Shown here: positions 46,666 to 58,628 of the stretch, piece by piece | Layout of the letters: each line of letters begins with the position of its first letter | Position numbering within the stretch: position 1 is the first letter of the stretch | Assembly (NCBI RefSeq): GCF_000321225.1 | Contig: NW_004451850.1 | Coordinates: 1-64,000, forward strand | Length of the DNA: 64,000 bases | Reading direction: 5' to 3' | DNA from: Odobenus rosmarus divergens | Lineage: Eukaryota; Chordata; Mammalia; Carnivora; Odobenidae | Translations under genes and position numbers: made by a program | The notes under the pieces: generated by a model | Told to the model about the DNA's origin: nothing | The model's database searches: none | The model's input: only the letters and a program-made list of their open reading frames with translations

Positions 46666-47699
46666 ATGCTAATCCTTCAGTGTGGTGTTACATTCATTCA
46701 TAATTAAAGGAGAGGCTAAATTTCAGTGAGAGGTTAATGAAAATAGCTATGCAACTATTTTCACCCCATTCAAGTTCACTGAACCCCCAATTTCCATCCA
46801 CCAGCTCCTTGAAGAGGGGGAAAGTCCACCGATGACTGGTTCAGAACCAGTGAAAGCTGACAGCTCATTTTTTCCTAGTCTGAGGCTCCCAAGTTCACTG
46901 CCTGCAGTGGCAGAGCAGGGGCTTCTAATATCCCCTGCACTCTGTAGTTCTAGTCCTACCTCCATATTTGCCGAGGACCACAGGCTTGGAAGACATCAAC
47001 GAGGAAGAGGAAGAGGAAACAGAAGAGTTCTCACCTGGCTGATGCCAATCCTACAGTTTTCTCTGGCCACAGCAGATGTTTCAAGTTGACTCTCCTGTGG
47101 GTATTTACAGAGATTATTTGGAAAACTTTCTCCATATTTCCCACAACCCTGATCTCTTTGGATCCCTTTCCTACAGCTACTTCTGTATTCCTTCCAGTTT
47201 TATTTCTCCTTCTTCAGTCCCCAGATAGCTAGCTCTCTTTCCAGCTCCTTCTACTGAGTCTTTCCACCCCACTGGGCAACCCTTTCCACCCCACTAGGAC
47301 GTAAGATAAACCTATGGCAGCATGCCTGCGATCCCTCACTTCCCCCTCTGGAAGGGAAACTCATTTTTTGCTTTGGCGAGCTTTGAGAGTGTGGCTGCCC
47401 AACCCAGCCACCTGTTCTGTCCTCTGTTCGTCTGTGTTCTACGTAGCCTCTCTGTTGCCCTCAGATTTCCTGGTGAGAGTCAGACACTGATCCATGATGT
47501 TCCCTAAACTGCAGTGGATACCGATTAGCTCTCCAAGTCACCTCCTTAAAGTCCTTTTGTTGACTTGAGTCACTCCAACTTTGGGGTACCCTCAGCACAC
47601 AAACTGCTCCCCCAAACATTCCTTTTGCCTTCCCAATTTCCATACTTTGATATGGGCGAAGGATTAAGAATCACATAAACTTGATGCTTCCTGCATTGT
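46666..47699. other. Intergenic, no gene recognised
   Basis: Pyrimidine-rich sequence with short ORFs on both strands; nothing assignable. Confidence 0.4.
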
Positions 47700-48007
47700 G
47701 ATTTTTATTTTTTTAAATTTTATTTTATTATGTTATGTTAGTCACCATACAATACATCACCAGTTTTTGATGCAGTGATTCATTGTTTTCGTACAACACC
47801 CAGTGCTCCATGCAGTACATGCCCTCCTTAATACCCAACACCGGGCTAACCCATCCCCCCACCTCTCTCCCCTCCAGAACCCTCAGTTTGTTTCTCAGAG
47901 TCCATAGTCTTTCATGGCTCATCACTCCTTCCGATTTCCCCTGCTTCATTTTTCCCTTCCTTCTAATGTCCTCCATGCTGTTCCTTATGTTCCACAAATA
48001 AGTGAAA
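47700..48007 (-). mobile_element. L1 3' end, minus strand
   Basis: TTTTATTTTATTATGTTATG then TTAGTCACCATACAATACATC through CCTCAGTTTGTTTCTCAGAG to TTCCACAAATAAGTGAAACTC: the complement of the last 300 bp of a carnivore L1, same subtype as at 22010 and 26213. Confidence 0.9.
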
Positions 48008-49194
48008 CTCACTCAGCTTCTTGTTCCCTTTGTGCCTCCGTAGAAACTGGCACCAGAGTCTGCTTTTAACACCCAGCTACTAATGTGCATTCATTCATGT
48101 TCTTTTCCTCTGCAGTTGAACCTATGATTAGCATGTGAGTCCACTGAGGGTCTTTTCTTGGCATGAAGCACGATTTCAATCTTTGTCTCAATTGCATTAG
48201 ATTTGATCTTCACCACCTTCTCTTTTGTTTTCCCTTTTAAAATTCTTTTTCTTATAAAATTATAAGGGCAAAGTGCAAGAAACTATTTAAATGTTTCACA
48301 AATGCTACTATGGGTACAGAGGTGGCAAAACTGGAGAAATGTGAGTGTTGGCTGGCAAGCAGCACTGTCCTGAGAAAGCTCCAAACATTCTCTCATCAGG
48401 TGATGGATGGAAGTCCACATTCAGTGCAAGAAAAGCAGTCTGGGGTTCCAGGGTATCCTTCACAGAGGTGCTGATATTACACGTAAAGATTAGTTTGGTT
48501 TACAATATTCTGCTTGCAACTGCTAACACATCCGAGAAGTTCACACCTTAGACACAATTACTAAGTGACATTTCCTTCCTTTTGAATAATGATCGCTGAG
48601 AAGAGGTGCACTGAATAAACGGGAGTTTGTCTCTACTGAGGGAGAAGAGAATTTTTGGATTGATCTTCTTAAGGAATTTCCATCTGAATATAAGACGTTG
48701 GTAGAATGATGGCGGGGGGGGCGCGGGGGCACATGAGAGGGCCTGACAATAGGTAGAAGAAGGTCTTTGGATAGAAGCCATCAGCACCTAACTGCCTACT
48801 TAGAAATTCTCTCAGGTGGCTGCAGTGACCCCACTCTTTGGCTGCCCTCTTTTCCCATCAATGGTTGGTGGTGCCCCAATTTTGACACAGTTTTGTATTG
48901 CAGTTAGGTGAAACAGGGCCACTGACGTGAGGGGGAGTGACAGACTACTCCAAAGAGAAAAAAAATCCATATATATTTTCTACAGAAAACAGAATGTAAA
49001 AAATAGGTAGAACCGAAGTAGAAAGGTAATAAATAGCAGAGGACGGGGGACAAAATAAGCAGGAAAAAGGGAAATTTGTAATTTACAATGAATGTGAGAT
49101 TTACCTAAAATAGTCTATACTGTTACATTGTTTGTTTCACTCCTACTATATGGATGCAAACAACCTCAGTATATTTCAAATAAAAAAGCTAAAA
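48008..49194. other. Intergenic, no gene recognised
   Basis: No assignable feature. G-run GGCGGGGGGGGCGCGGGGGC at about 48711. Confidence 0.4.
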
Positions 49195-49330
49195 TGTATT
49201 GTACCAAGCTCTGTTTTGAGTACTTTGCAGGGAGTGTATGTTTCAATCCTTACAATAGCTCCAGAAGCTAACTACTATCCCAGCTAAGTAAGTCAGGGCT
49301 CAGCAACTGGGTGTCCTACACTGGACCCCA
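49195..49330 (+). mobile_element. MIR-like fragment
   Basis: ACCAAGCTCTGTTTTGAGTAC, CAATCCTTACAATAGCTCC and AGTCAGGGCTCAGCAACTGG fit MIR order. Confidence 0.5.
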
Positions 49331-49494
49331 TCACTAGCGGAAGGCACAGCTGGAATGGGAAGCTAGTCCTAGAGGATGAGTGCATCTCAGGGCCCATCAC
49401 TATAGCGTATGGCCTCCAGTTTGGCTGCAGAAGTGAAATACAAGGAAGTATATCTGCCACACTTTGTGGAATCCATCAAACACACCTCATTTTA

Positions 49495-49688
49495 TTTATT
49501 TATTTATTTTTTAAAGATTTTATTTATTTGACAGAGCACAAGTAGGCAGAGTGGCAGGCAGATGGAGAGGGAGAAGCAGGCTCTCCGCTGAGCAGGGAGC
49601 CGGATGTGGGGCTCGATCCCAAGACCCCAGGATCATGACCTGAGCCGAAGGCAGCCGCTTAACGGACTGAGCCACCCAGGTGCCCCAG
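49495..49688 (-). mobile_element. Can-SINE, minus strand, perfect 16-bp target duplication
   Basis: TTTATTTATTTATTTTTTAAAG tail complement with B-box and head complements. AACACACCTCATTTTA at 49479-49494 and 49689-49704. Confidence 0.96.
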
Positions 49689-49885
49689 AACACACCTCAT
49701 TTTAAAATCCAGATAACTAAGACTACTTTCGGTTTTTGACTGTCGGCAAACCTGACACTTCCTCTCTTGCTGTTATAGAGTTATAATGGATAGATTTTCC
49801 AAAACAGAGATTGGGACCCAAGGTTTGACAAAGAGAGTTTCATGTTTATGTGAAAAATCTTATGAAGATATAAAATGCCCAATGC

Positions 49886-50084
49886 TTGGGCGCCTGGGTG
49901 GCTCAGTTGGTTAAGCGACTGCCTTCGGCTCAGGTCATGATCCCAGAGTCCCGTGATCGAGTCCCGCATCAGGCTCCCTGCTTGGCGAGGAGCCTGCTTC
50001 TCCCTCTGACCCTCCCCCCCTTCATGTACTCTCTCTCTCTCATTCTCGCTCTCTCAAATAAATAAATCTTTAAAAAAATAAAAT
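49886..50084 (+). mobile_element. Can-SINE, perfect 14-bp target duplication
   Basis: Head GGGCGCCTGGGTGGCTCAG, TC run, AAATAAATAAATC tail. AAAATGCCCAATGC at 49872-49885 and 50085-50098. Confidence 0.96.
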
Positions 50085-50098
50085 AAAATGCCCAATGC

Positions 50099-51034
50099 AT
50101 TTAATTATATGTTTAAGAAATCACCTTCATTGAAAAGAAAAATAAAGTCACATGAAATATGGTCCACGTGAAATACCAAAATACCGAACATATGGTTCTG
50201 GAAAACATACTTCTTTCCTCTACAGCCACATCTTTTTGGTGCTCTTGGGTCCAGTATTTACCCTTACTCATTTTGTCTCAATCCTTGTTTAGCTAAGGAC
50301 TTTGAAGCCATTTCATGCTTCAGTGCAGAAAGGTAATTAATGTTGGGATTTTGATATTTAAAAACACACGTAGAGGATTTAATAACATTGATGTAATTAC
50401 AATGCTTTAAGTGGTTATTTTTTTCTTACCTCCACAAAGTAATTGTAATAGAGTCTGATGCTACTATTATCATTGCTCTTTAAATAATAAACAAGGGAAT
50501 TGCCAATGTGGAAAATGTATCCTAATTCAAATTAGGCATAACATGTAGAATAGTAAAATACAGGGAACTTTGCTTCCCTCATTTCCTTTCTTTCCAATAT
50601 AAAATAAAAATGATTACTTTTAATTAGCCCCAAACCCACTCATACATATATCTGGTTAAATACTGTGAATTGTTTATTTGGCGGTCTTATAGCAGACAAC
50701 ATTTAAACAATGGATGAATGATAAATCCTGTCTAACCAATTGGATGACTGGTTGCATCTGTGGGTTCCATGACTAACTTGAGAATGGCATTTCTCACTCG
50801 CCATACCAAAAAAAACAAAAAACAAAAAACAAAAAACCAAACAAACCAAAAACAAAAACCCACCAAAATGAAACTAAATCCTCTGGTTTATAGACAGTTT
50901 CATTATTTAGTTTTATAATTGCTAACACAGTATTATGGGGTCTGTATGCAGACTACAGATACTCAGGTATGAACTGGATCACTTTTAAGAGGCAAGGCAC
51001 ATTCACTTCATTGCAATGCACACCACTCCTCATG
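50099..51034. other. AT-rich intergenic with an A/C-rich simple repeat
   Basis: No gene. An (A)nC-type simple repeat lies at about 50808-50860. Confidence 0.5.
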
Positions 51035-51035
51035 G

Positions 51036-51091
51036 TTGTGTGTGTGCGTGTGTGTGTGTGTGTGTGTATACACATATATATATATATATAT
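51036..51091. repeat. (TG)n(TA)n microsatellite
   Basis: TG repeat with one GC interruption running into CATATATATA. Likely length-polymorphic. Confidence 0.95.
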
Positions 51092-51261
51092 CCTATTTTC
51101 ACTCATTTGGGTTATCTGCTGGGCTTCTAGGATCATGTGAGTTTATTACTCTTGATTGAGATGATGAAAGAAACCATCTAAATGTGATACTGGCCATTAT
51201 GTTAAAAAATAAAACCTTGGATACCTAAGCATATGTGTGAATGCCCCAATTATTCATTTCT

Positions 51262-51385
51262 TGACCCTCAGCCCCAAATCCTCCATTTTTGGCCTTGCTT
51301 TGTGATATCAGAGGCACACCCTATGACTCTCAGCCCCAAATCCTCCATTTTTGGCCTTGCTTTGTGATATCAGAGGCACACCCTA
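51262..51385. repeat. 62-bp tandem duplication
   Basis: Units 51262-51323 and 51324-51385, each starting TGAC(C/T)CTCAGCCCCAAATC and ending ACACCCTA; one base differs. Not an interspersed repeat I recognise. Confidence 0.95.
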
Positions 51386-51742
51386 TAAACATGCCTCTTT
51401 GCCAGTGGTGCACTGTTGGGTTCAGCAATAGAGGAAGTTGAAGGGACACTGCCAGGCAATAGCACAGAAGACACTATCCTTCCAGGTATTCCTTATTACT
51501 CAGCACAGGAGCTGAGCAGGCCTCCGGATCACCACCAGCCGGCCACACCCTCACTGTGCCACCAGCTGGGATCTGTGTCCTCCCGCAAGTTTCTTCCATC
51601 CTGGAGCGTGCCTGTTCCTGCCCTCTTTGAAGAGGTCTGATCCTCAGTCTTGGGTCGGGGGAGCCCTCTGCTAAGATATTGTGCTTATTTTGTCAACTCT
51701 CTTCAGCCTAGATATTGTAGGTGAGTTAGAACTGGCTATCCC

Positions 51743-52099
51743 GGGGCACCTGGGTGGCTCTGTCGTTAAGCATCAGCCTTTGGCTCAGGTCATGGTCCCA
51801 GGGTCCTGGGATAAAGCCCCACATCGGGCTCCCTGCTCCGCAGGAAGCCTGCTTTCCTTCTCCCACTCCCCCTGCTTGTGTTCCCTCTCTCACTTTGTCT
51901 CTCTCTGTCAAATAAATAAATAAAATCTTTTTTAAAAAATGGAGGCTCTAACTGCTAGGATAAATGAGGCAGAAGAGAGACTAGTGATATAGAAGACAAA
52001 ATGATGGAGAAAAAAGAAGCTGAGAAAGAGAGAGATAAACAACTCCTGTCTCTCTCTCTGTCAAATAAATAAATAAAATCTTAAAAAAAAAAAAAAAAA
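51743..52099 (+). mobile_element. Chimeric SINE-L1-SINE insertion
   Basis: Complete Can-SINE (51743 to about 51936), then about 112 bp of sense-strand L1 ORF1 (about 51937-52048, coiled-coil-region codons reading DIEDKMME), then a second SINE tail (TCTCTCTCTGTCAAATAAAT, about 52049-52082) with poly(A) to 52099. One perfect target duplication, AGAACTGGCTATCCC, flanks the whole block (51728-51742 and 52100-52114). Confidence 0.9.
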
Positions 52100-52480
52100 A
52101 GAACTGGCTATCCCTAGACCCTTTAGGGTCTTCTTTTACCCCATTCAGTGTTCATTTGCGTTTTATTCACTATTAATTATTTATGTAAATCTTCTCTGTG
52201 CAAATTATGGTGATGTTTCTGTTTCCTCACTAGACCCCAACTGATAGAGTGAGCAACTGAGGTCTATAGAATTTTATTCTAGATAAAATGCACCAAAACC
52301 CCTTACAGACAAGTTTAACAAAGTGTTCCAGGAAATATAATTTGAAGCATGATCTATTGTATGCCAAGTTTTAGTTCTATGTACATAAATTAAAGTCTAC
52401 TTCTTTGAAGGTTATCTAATATCAGTATGCTTTAATGGATGCTAATGGCAATAGCTGTCTTATAAACAGGAAGCTGAAAA

Positions 52481-52990
52481 TTCGAAGGGGTACATGCACC
52501 CCGATGTTTATACCAGCATTATCGACAATAGCCAAGCTATGGGGAGAGCCAAATATCCATTGACTGATGAATGGATAAAGAAGTGGTGTATATATACAAT
52601 GGAATATTACTCAACCATCAAAAATAATGAAATCTTGCCATTTGCAATGACATGGATGGAGCTAGAGGGTATTATACTCAGCGAAATAAGTCAGTCAGAG
52701 AAAGACAAATACTCATATGTGGAATTTAAGACAGAAAACAGATGAACATAAGGGAAGGGTGGAAGGAAAAAAGGAGAGAGGGAAACAAGCCATCAGACTC
52801 TTAATGATAGAGAACAAACTGAGGGTTCCTGGAGGGAGAGGGTGGGGGATGGGCTAGATGGGGGATGGGTATTCAGGAGGGCGCTGGTTGTGATTAGCAT
52901 GCAGTGTTGTATGTAAGTGATGAATCACTGAATTCTAATCCAGAAACCAATGTTGCAGTGTATGTTACCTAAGGGGGGAAAAAAAAAAGC
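52481..52990 (+). mobile_element. Truncated L1 with 12-bp target duplication
   Basis: GGTACATGCACCCCGATG through GAATGGATAAAGAAGTGG to a 3' UTR and A tail. GGAAGCTGAAAA at 52469-52480 and 52991-53002. The 83-aa ORF at 52494 is the ORF2 end plus UTR read-through. Confidence 0.93.
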
Positions 52991-53002
52991 GGAAGCTGAA
53001 AA

Positions 53003-54709
53003 CCAGGGACATGAATTTTCAACCTAAGATATCTGAAATTATGCTAAGTATGAATCTGAAGAAAAGTCAGTCTCTGGGAACACACATGTAGAGAACACCA
53101 CAAAGGTAGGGCCTTGCCCTCAGTTATCATTTTATCCACATGCCAACAAAATGTCAGGAAATTACACCTGGATGCATTGGGTGGGTGTCCTTTGTTCTCA
53201 GAACATTTTTTCTTTCTCTTTGTATATAGGTGAGGATTTGCAGATCAATAATCATTTTGATTTCAGCATGCAATTACATTCTCTGCTTGAGTTCCTCTGA
53301 GTTATGCACGAGGCTTTGGGCTGTGGTACCACTGTGTATTTGTTTTTCCACTCTGGTTTCAGTGCCTGCCGATGGCAAGTTAAATTATGAAAACCCTCAG
53401 TCTTTAATTCTATCAAGATGTGAATGTCAAAGAAAGGTAAAGATACAAAAGAAACTTGAGCCTGGCTCTACAGGAGAGTACTCCTATACTTTTCTTTCAG
53501 GGAGGGTGTCTAGGCATAAGTTGAATATATGACACAAGGATGCGTGTAAGACAGCCCTGCAAACCCATCTGCTGACAGTTCACAAGAAGACTTGACTAGA
53601 ACATTTCCATTAATAAGGCCAAAGACATAAACACATTTTAACAACTAGTAAAACTACTTTCCATATTAAGATAGCCATGTATACCAGCTATTTCCTCCCC
53701 CAAAATGGTAGGGGTTGTGTATGTTCAGGGAAGCGTTTTCAGTCAGCAAGCAATTACAGCAAGTAACTTCAGAGTTCAGTTCAATCCAAGTCATACATAT
53801 ACTATGGAATCTCTAAAACGTGCAACCTACTGTGCCCTGAAAAAGCTTAATATCTGATGTGTGGGCAGATAGTGGACCCTGAAGTATTCCACTATTAATG
53901 CTTCACACCTAAACACTAACCCACAGCTACTGCATTTTGACTGTGGTTGGGATAGAAATCAACCCTTTCCTTTATACTTTCATTTTTCTTCCCTCTGCGG
54001 TGCACCTCCAATTTTTATCAATGGTTTTACTCTAGCTCGAGGCAAAGTAAGGCAGGAAGTGGAATAATTCTGAAATTGTATAAAAAAGAGTTTGACTCTT
54101 TGTTTGAAAATATTTAGATAATTGTCTCGCACCCATGTTTGTTGCACCAGGAGATAGCCTTCATTAATAGTGAATCGCCAAATCTGTGACAAGCACACAC
54201 CTTAGTGCGAGCCATTTAGACAGAATAACTTTGACCATGCTGCATTGATGGCATGTGTACCATAATCAGCTCCTTCTTCATAGAGGCCATTTAACACTTA
54301 CTTCGCATATGTGCCAGGCATGTATCAGTATACCCAAAGCTAGATTATTTGCCCAAAATCTGAGGAGGCAAAATCCTATGAGAGACTTTTCACTGGTTAA
54401 TATCTCTCTCCCTCAAACTACAGATTTGCAAAAGGTTAAGTGAAAGCTGTCTCTCTCCTGTAAGTACCCTGTACCTCCCCCACATTATTCCAGAGGTATT
54501 CATTTCATTTAACAAATTAAAATATAAATTAGAGGGCTTTAAGTATTTTTTTAGGGACTTTAGGAATGGCAAGGCATTAAGGTCTCTTATCCTGGAAATG
54601 TACAACTCACCAGTTCAGATCAGCAGAAAAAAAGTCTGCCTTAACTTTGGGATACCTGAGCCCAATTTTAAAAAATAAGTCGAGTCTCTATCTACTGAGC
54701 TAGTCAGGC
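53003..54709. other. Intergenic, MIR/L2-like trace near 54280
   Basis: No gene supported. The 100-aa plus ORF at 53230-53532 has no recognisable domain. Confidence 0.4.
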
Positions 54710-55120
54710 AACTGTCCATCAGCAGATGAATGGATAAAGAACATGCAGTATATACATAAAATGGAATCTTATTAGGCCTTAAAAAAGAAGGAAATCCTGC
54801 CATTTGTGACAATGTGCATAAACCTGGAGGACCTTATGCTAAGTGAAATAAGCCAGTCACAGAAGGACAAATACTGCGTGGTTCTACTTACAGGAAGTAC
54901 CTAAAATATTCAAACTCATAGGAGCAGAGAGGAGAACAGTGGCTACCAGGAACTGAAGAAGGAGTTGTTTAATTGGTATAAAGATTTGGTTATGCAAGAC
55001 GAATTCATTCTGGAAGTCTGCTGTACAGCACAGTAACTACAGCCAATAATATTGTATCGTGCACTTAAAAATGTGTCAAGAGGATAGATCTTGTGCTAAC
55101 TGTTCTTACCACAAAAACAA
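54710..55120 (+). mobile_element. Older L1 (L1MB-like) 3' end
   Basis: CAACTGTCCATCAGCAGATG, ATGCTAAGTGAAATAAGCC, GTGGCTACCAGGAACTGAAG and ATTGTATCGTGCACTTAAAA; A/C-rich tail. Confidence 0.8.
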
Positions 55121-56768
55121 AAACAGACCAAAAAAACAAAACAAAACAAAGCAAAACCCAAAAGGCCACAGGGAAACTTTTGGAGGTGATGGATTTGTCT
55201 CTTACCTTGATTTTGGTGATGGTTTCACAGGTGTATGCACATGTCTGGATTCATCAAACCGTATGCGTTAGAAACGTGTGATTTTTTGTACATAAAAAAG
55301 AAACAAAAAAACAAGTCAAAACTCAAGTCAACAAACAACTCCAACCATGTGCCTTTTGTTGCAGTTGGATTCATTTTAATATTTTAAAAGGTCTAACACT
55401 TTTCTAAAGAACCATCAGACTCATTGAGTCTTTTCTCAGGTTGTCTCCATCTTCCCCAAGTTCCATCTGAGAGTTCAAATTCTGGCTACTTTTCACGGCC
55501 ATTTCAAATAACCCTCTCTCCAGGAAACTATTTTATCTGTCAAACCAATATAATCTCTTCTTCTCCTCCACAATACTTCCTAACTTCTATTTTTTTAAAG
55601 TTTTGTAATGTTTTCAAAGAATACCAGAAGAGTGAAAAACCACCTGCCTCTATGATGTTTTGTTTTGTTTTGATTAATGTGTCGGGAAGATATATCGCTC
55701 TGTTTTCATTAATGTACGAGGGCAGGAAGATTACTCGAATGATACTTCCTAAAAGACAGGGTTTTTCCTTTAAACTACTCCAACGAAGAGGCCCAAACTC
55801 ACTTCAACACTGGGATATTATAAAAGGAAAGCGAAAACCCTCAAAGATTTACGTGCAAAATTACGCCCTGCCTCTGGCCATGCCTCAGCACCTGTGTCAG
55901 GAGCCCTTCCTTACTTAGAATGCGGCTGGGTCCTCGTGCAACCGCTTTCCCTTTGGAACAGCGGCAGCAGCTGGGGCACCTCAGTGGGAATCTCTTTGCC
56001 AAGCAAGCGGCAGCTGAAAGCGCATGGGGTTGGGGAAGCTTTCCTTGCCTCAGAGAGACGGGGAGGGCTGCCTCACAGGCTGTCACAGTACACTGTGGCT
56101 GGCACACAGAGCTTCCCTGACGTCGTTCTTCAAGTTCAAGATGACATCTTGGCAAGGTGGGGGTGGTTTTCCTCCTCTCCAGGGGCCCCTGCAGTAACTC
56201 CTCTCAGCTTCCTGTTGAATCTCAAGTGCCTGAGGGACGTTCTCCACCTCCCAGACCTCCTTTATATCGTTTTCTTGTCTCCAAGTGTGAGGATTTATAT
56301 CAGGTTAGGGTTAAATTACCTAATGGAGAACAGAAGGAAACTTGCAGCCTGTTAGGACGTTGACGCTGGGGGAGGGGAGGAGGAATTAAGTAAATGACAA
56401 TTTAGTAAAATTCCTTCTGCGAAAAAAAATTCTATAGTTGCAGCAGAAATTTGTTGGGTTTGGCAGGCCAGCATCCATTTGCTCTCCCTCAAAAGCATTC
56501 AAGAATTACTTCTTCCTCACTGAATACAGTCTGGTGGCCTGTGAACACGGGCTCTGTCCTACCCCAGCTAAGGGGTGGGCAAGTGAACCAATCCAAATCA
56601 ATGTAAATCTTGGCCAGAGAAATAAAGATTAACAATGGCTGGAATTTCATTCCTCCCTGGGGTGGGAGATTGAGGGAGGGATGTTCTGACTGTCCCAGCT
56701 GCTGATTCCTGCTTGGCAGCTTGAAAGACAGACAGCCTTGGTTCTGGCCCATTTAAAAACCTAGCCCC
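55121..56768. other. Intergenic, no gene recognised
   Basis: The 164-aa (55424-55918) and 153-aa (55894-56355) plus ORFs overlap each other and antisense ORFs. I see no domain, Kozak or splice evidence. Confidence 0.4.
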
Positions 56769-56971
56769 TGGGGCGCCTGGGTGCCTCAGTCGTTAAGCGT
56801 CTGCCTTCGGCTCAGGTCATGATCCCAGGGTCCTGGGATCGAGCCCCACATCATGCTCCCTGCTCGGCAGGAAGCCTGCTTCTCCCTCTCCCGCTCCCCC
56901 TGCTTGTGTTCCCTCTCTCTGTGTCTCTCTCTGTCAAATAAATAAATAAAATCTTTAAAAAAAAAAAACAA
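56769..56971 (+). mobile_element. Can-SINE
   Basis: Head GGGGCGCCTGGGTGCCTCAG, AAATAAATAAATAAAATC tail. CTAGCCCC at 56761-56768 and 56972-56979. Confidence 0.95.
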
Positions 56972-56979
56972 CTAGCCCC

Positions 56980-58403
56980 GAGAGTGTTCCACATAAACTC
57001 TGCTTAACTTCAGCAAAATGAGATTATTGCTGTTGCTTAAAACCAAAGAACCTTCATTATTTAATGGTATAACTCAGAAAAATAAGCTATGGAAAGATTA
57101 CTGATATCCCAAGGGTATTAGGCCCTTATTACCTGGTCCATGGTTTTCAGGACAACGTAACAAGAATAAGCACCAAGTATATCAACATTAAGTATGTAAG
57201 GGGATCCGCGTGATTTGGTGCACTTCACAGAAAATTATGTGTAGCCTTTGAAAATATTTTGGACACTTCAAAGAGAGCTGACAAACAGTGCTTTGGAATG
57301 GTTCTAAACCTCAGGCATCAACAAACTAAATGATGAAAATATGAATTCCTTTTCTTCTTTTTTTTACATAAGATTGCTTGCAGTAATAAACACTGGTAGA
57401 GTTGAGGATCTAGTCAACCATACACTGTCTGAATGGAAAGCCAGAACAATTTGTTCCCATATAAAATTTATACCATTAGTTGGAGAATTTGTAGTACTGT
57501 GAAAAGATAATTTCTTTTAAAACATTTATAGGCAATAAAAAATATAAGCCAACAATTTTGGACTGATTCACTTATTAATGTACTTTGTCATGCAGAAGTT
57601 TCAATGCCAGTGTGCTTTTCTATAAAGGGCTCAAGTGCTTTAGGACTGAAGTTTCTTCGCTGTTTCAACAAAGGTAAAAACAACAACACAGTAAATAAAC
57701 CATGTTGAGGATATGGTGGCATCACAGCATAAGCCCATACAATGAAAATCAACTGTATTGAATGTTCCCCTTAAAGATTCCTGAGGGAAGGCACCCCTTG
57801 GAGATCATCATGATGTTGCCTGTGACTACAGTAAGTGCAACACTAGTTTGTCCTGCAGTATTAAGATAGATTGCTCTTCTGTAGGTGAGCACCAGATTAA
57901 AGTTTTCTCATGCTTCAGGCTTACATTTGGCAAAAAAGGAAAAACAGCTTTTATAAAACAATAGAACCAGATCCACTGAGGCGAGATGCTCCCACTGTCA
58001 GAGCTACTGGGACACAGACTGTGAGAAAGATGCACCTGTCCCATCTCATGCTAACTCGCAGGGCTGACGTAGCCAGAATTCTGTACGCATTGAAATTTTG
58101 GCAAGCGGACTTCTCAAAAGTCACATATGTGGTTGACATGACTCCACTGTAGACTAGCGACTGATCCTTAAGGCAGATCTTAACTCAACCGAAGCTTGCT
58201 TTATTGTACTTTACTTTGGTTTATAACTCCATCTTGTGGTTTATTTTATTAGCTGGTAATCGGCTGGTAATTTGACTGCTATTCAAAGTTAGTTGATTAA
58301 ACAATAATAGCTACCGTTATAGATAATGTGTAAGGGTCTTAACAAACTTTATGAAATTTAACCCTGAAAGGTGGGCATTATTATCTCTGTTGCATAGACT
58401 TTT
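56980..58403. other. Intergenic, MIR-like trace near 58340-58400
   Basis: No gene. The 80-aa plus ORF at 57910-58152 is unrecognised and overlapped antisense. Confidence 0.4.
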
Positions 58404-58419
58404 AAAAAAGAAATCTGGG

Positions 58420-58612
58420 GGGCACCTGGGTGGCTCAGTCGGTTAAGCGTCTGCCCTCGGCTCAGGTCATGATCCCAGGGTCCTGGGATGGAGCCCTGCA
58501 TCGTGCTCCCTGCTCGGTGGGAAGCCTGCTTCTCCCTCTCCCACTCCCCCTGCTTGTGTTCCCTCTCTCGCTGTCTCTCTGTCAAATAAATAAATAAAAT
58601 CCTAAAAAAAAA
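58420..58612 (+). mobile_element. Can-SINE, 16-bp target duplication
   Basis: Head GGCACCTGGGTGGCTCAGTC, AAATAAATAAATAAAATC tail. AAAAAAGAAATCTGGG at 58404-58419 and 58613-58628. Confidence 0.95.
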
Positions 58613-58628
58613 AAAAAAGAAATCTGGG

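Noticed and set aside
55424..56355. Overlapping 164- and 153-codon ORFs
   Set aside because: No recognisable motif, opposing frames also open, no promoter or splice context.
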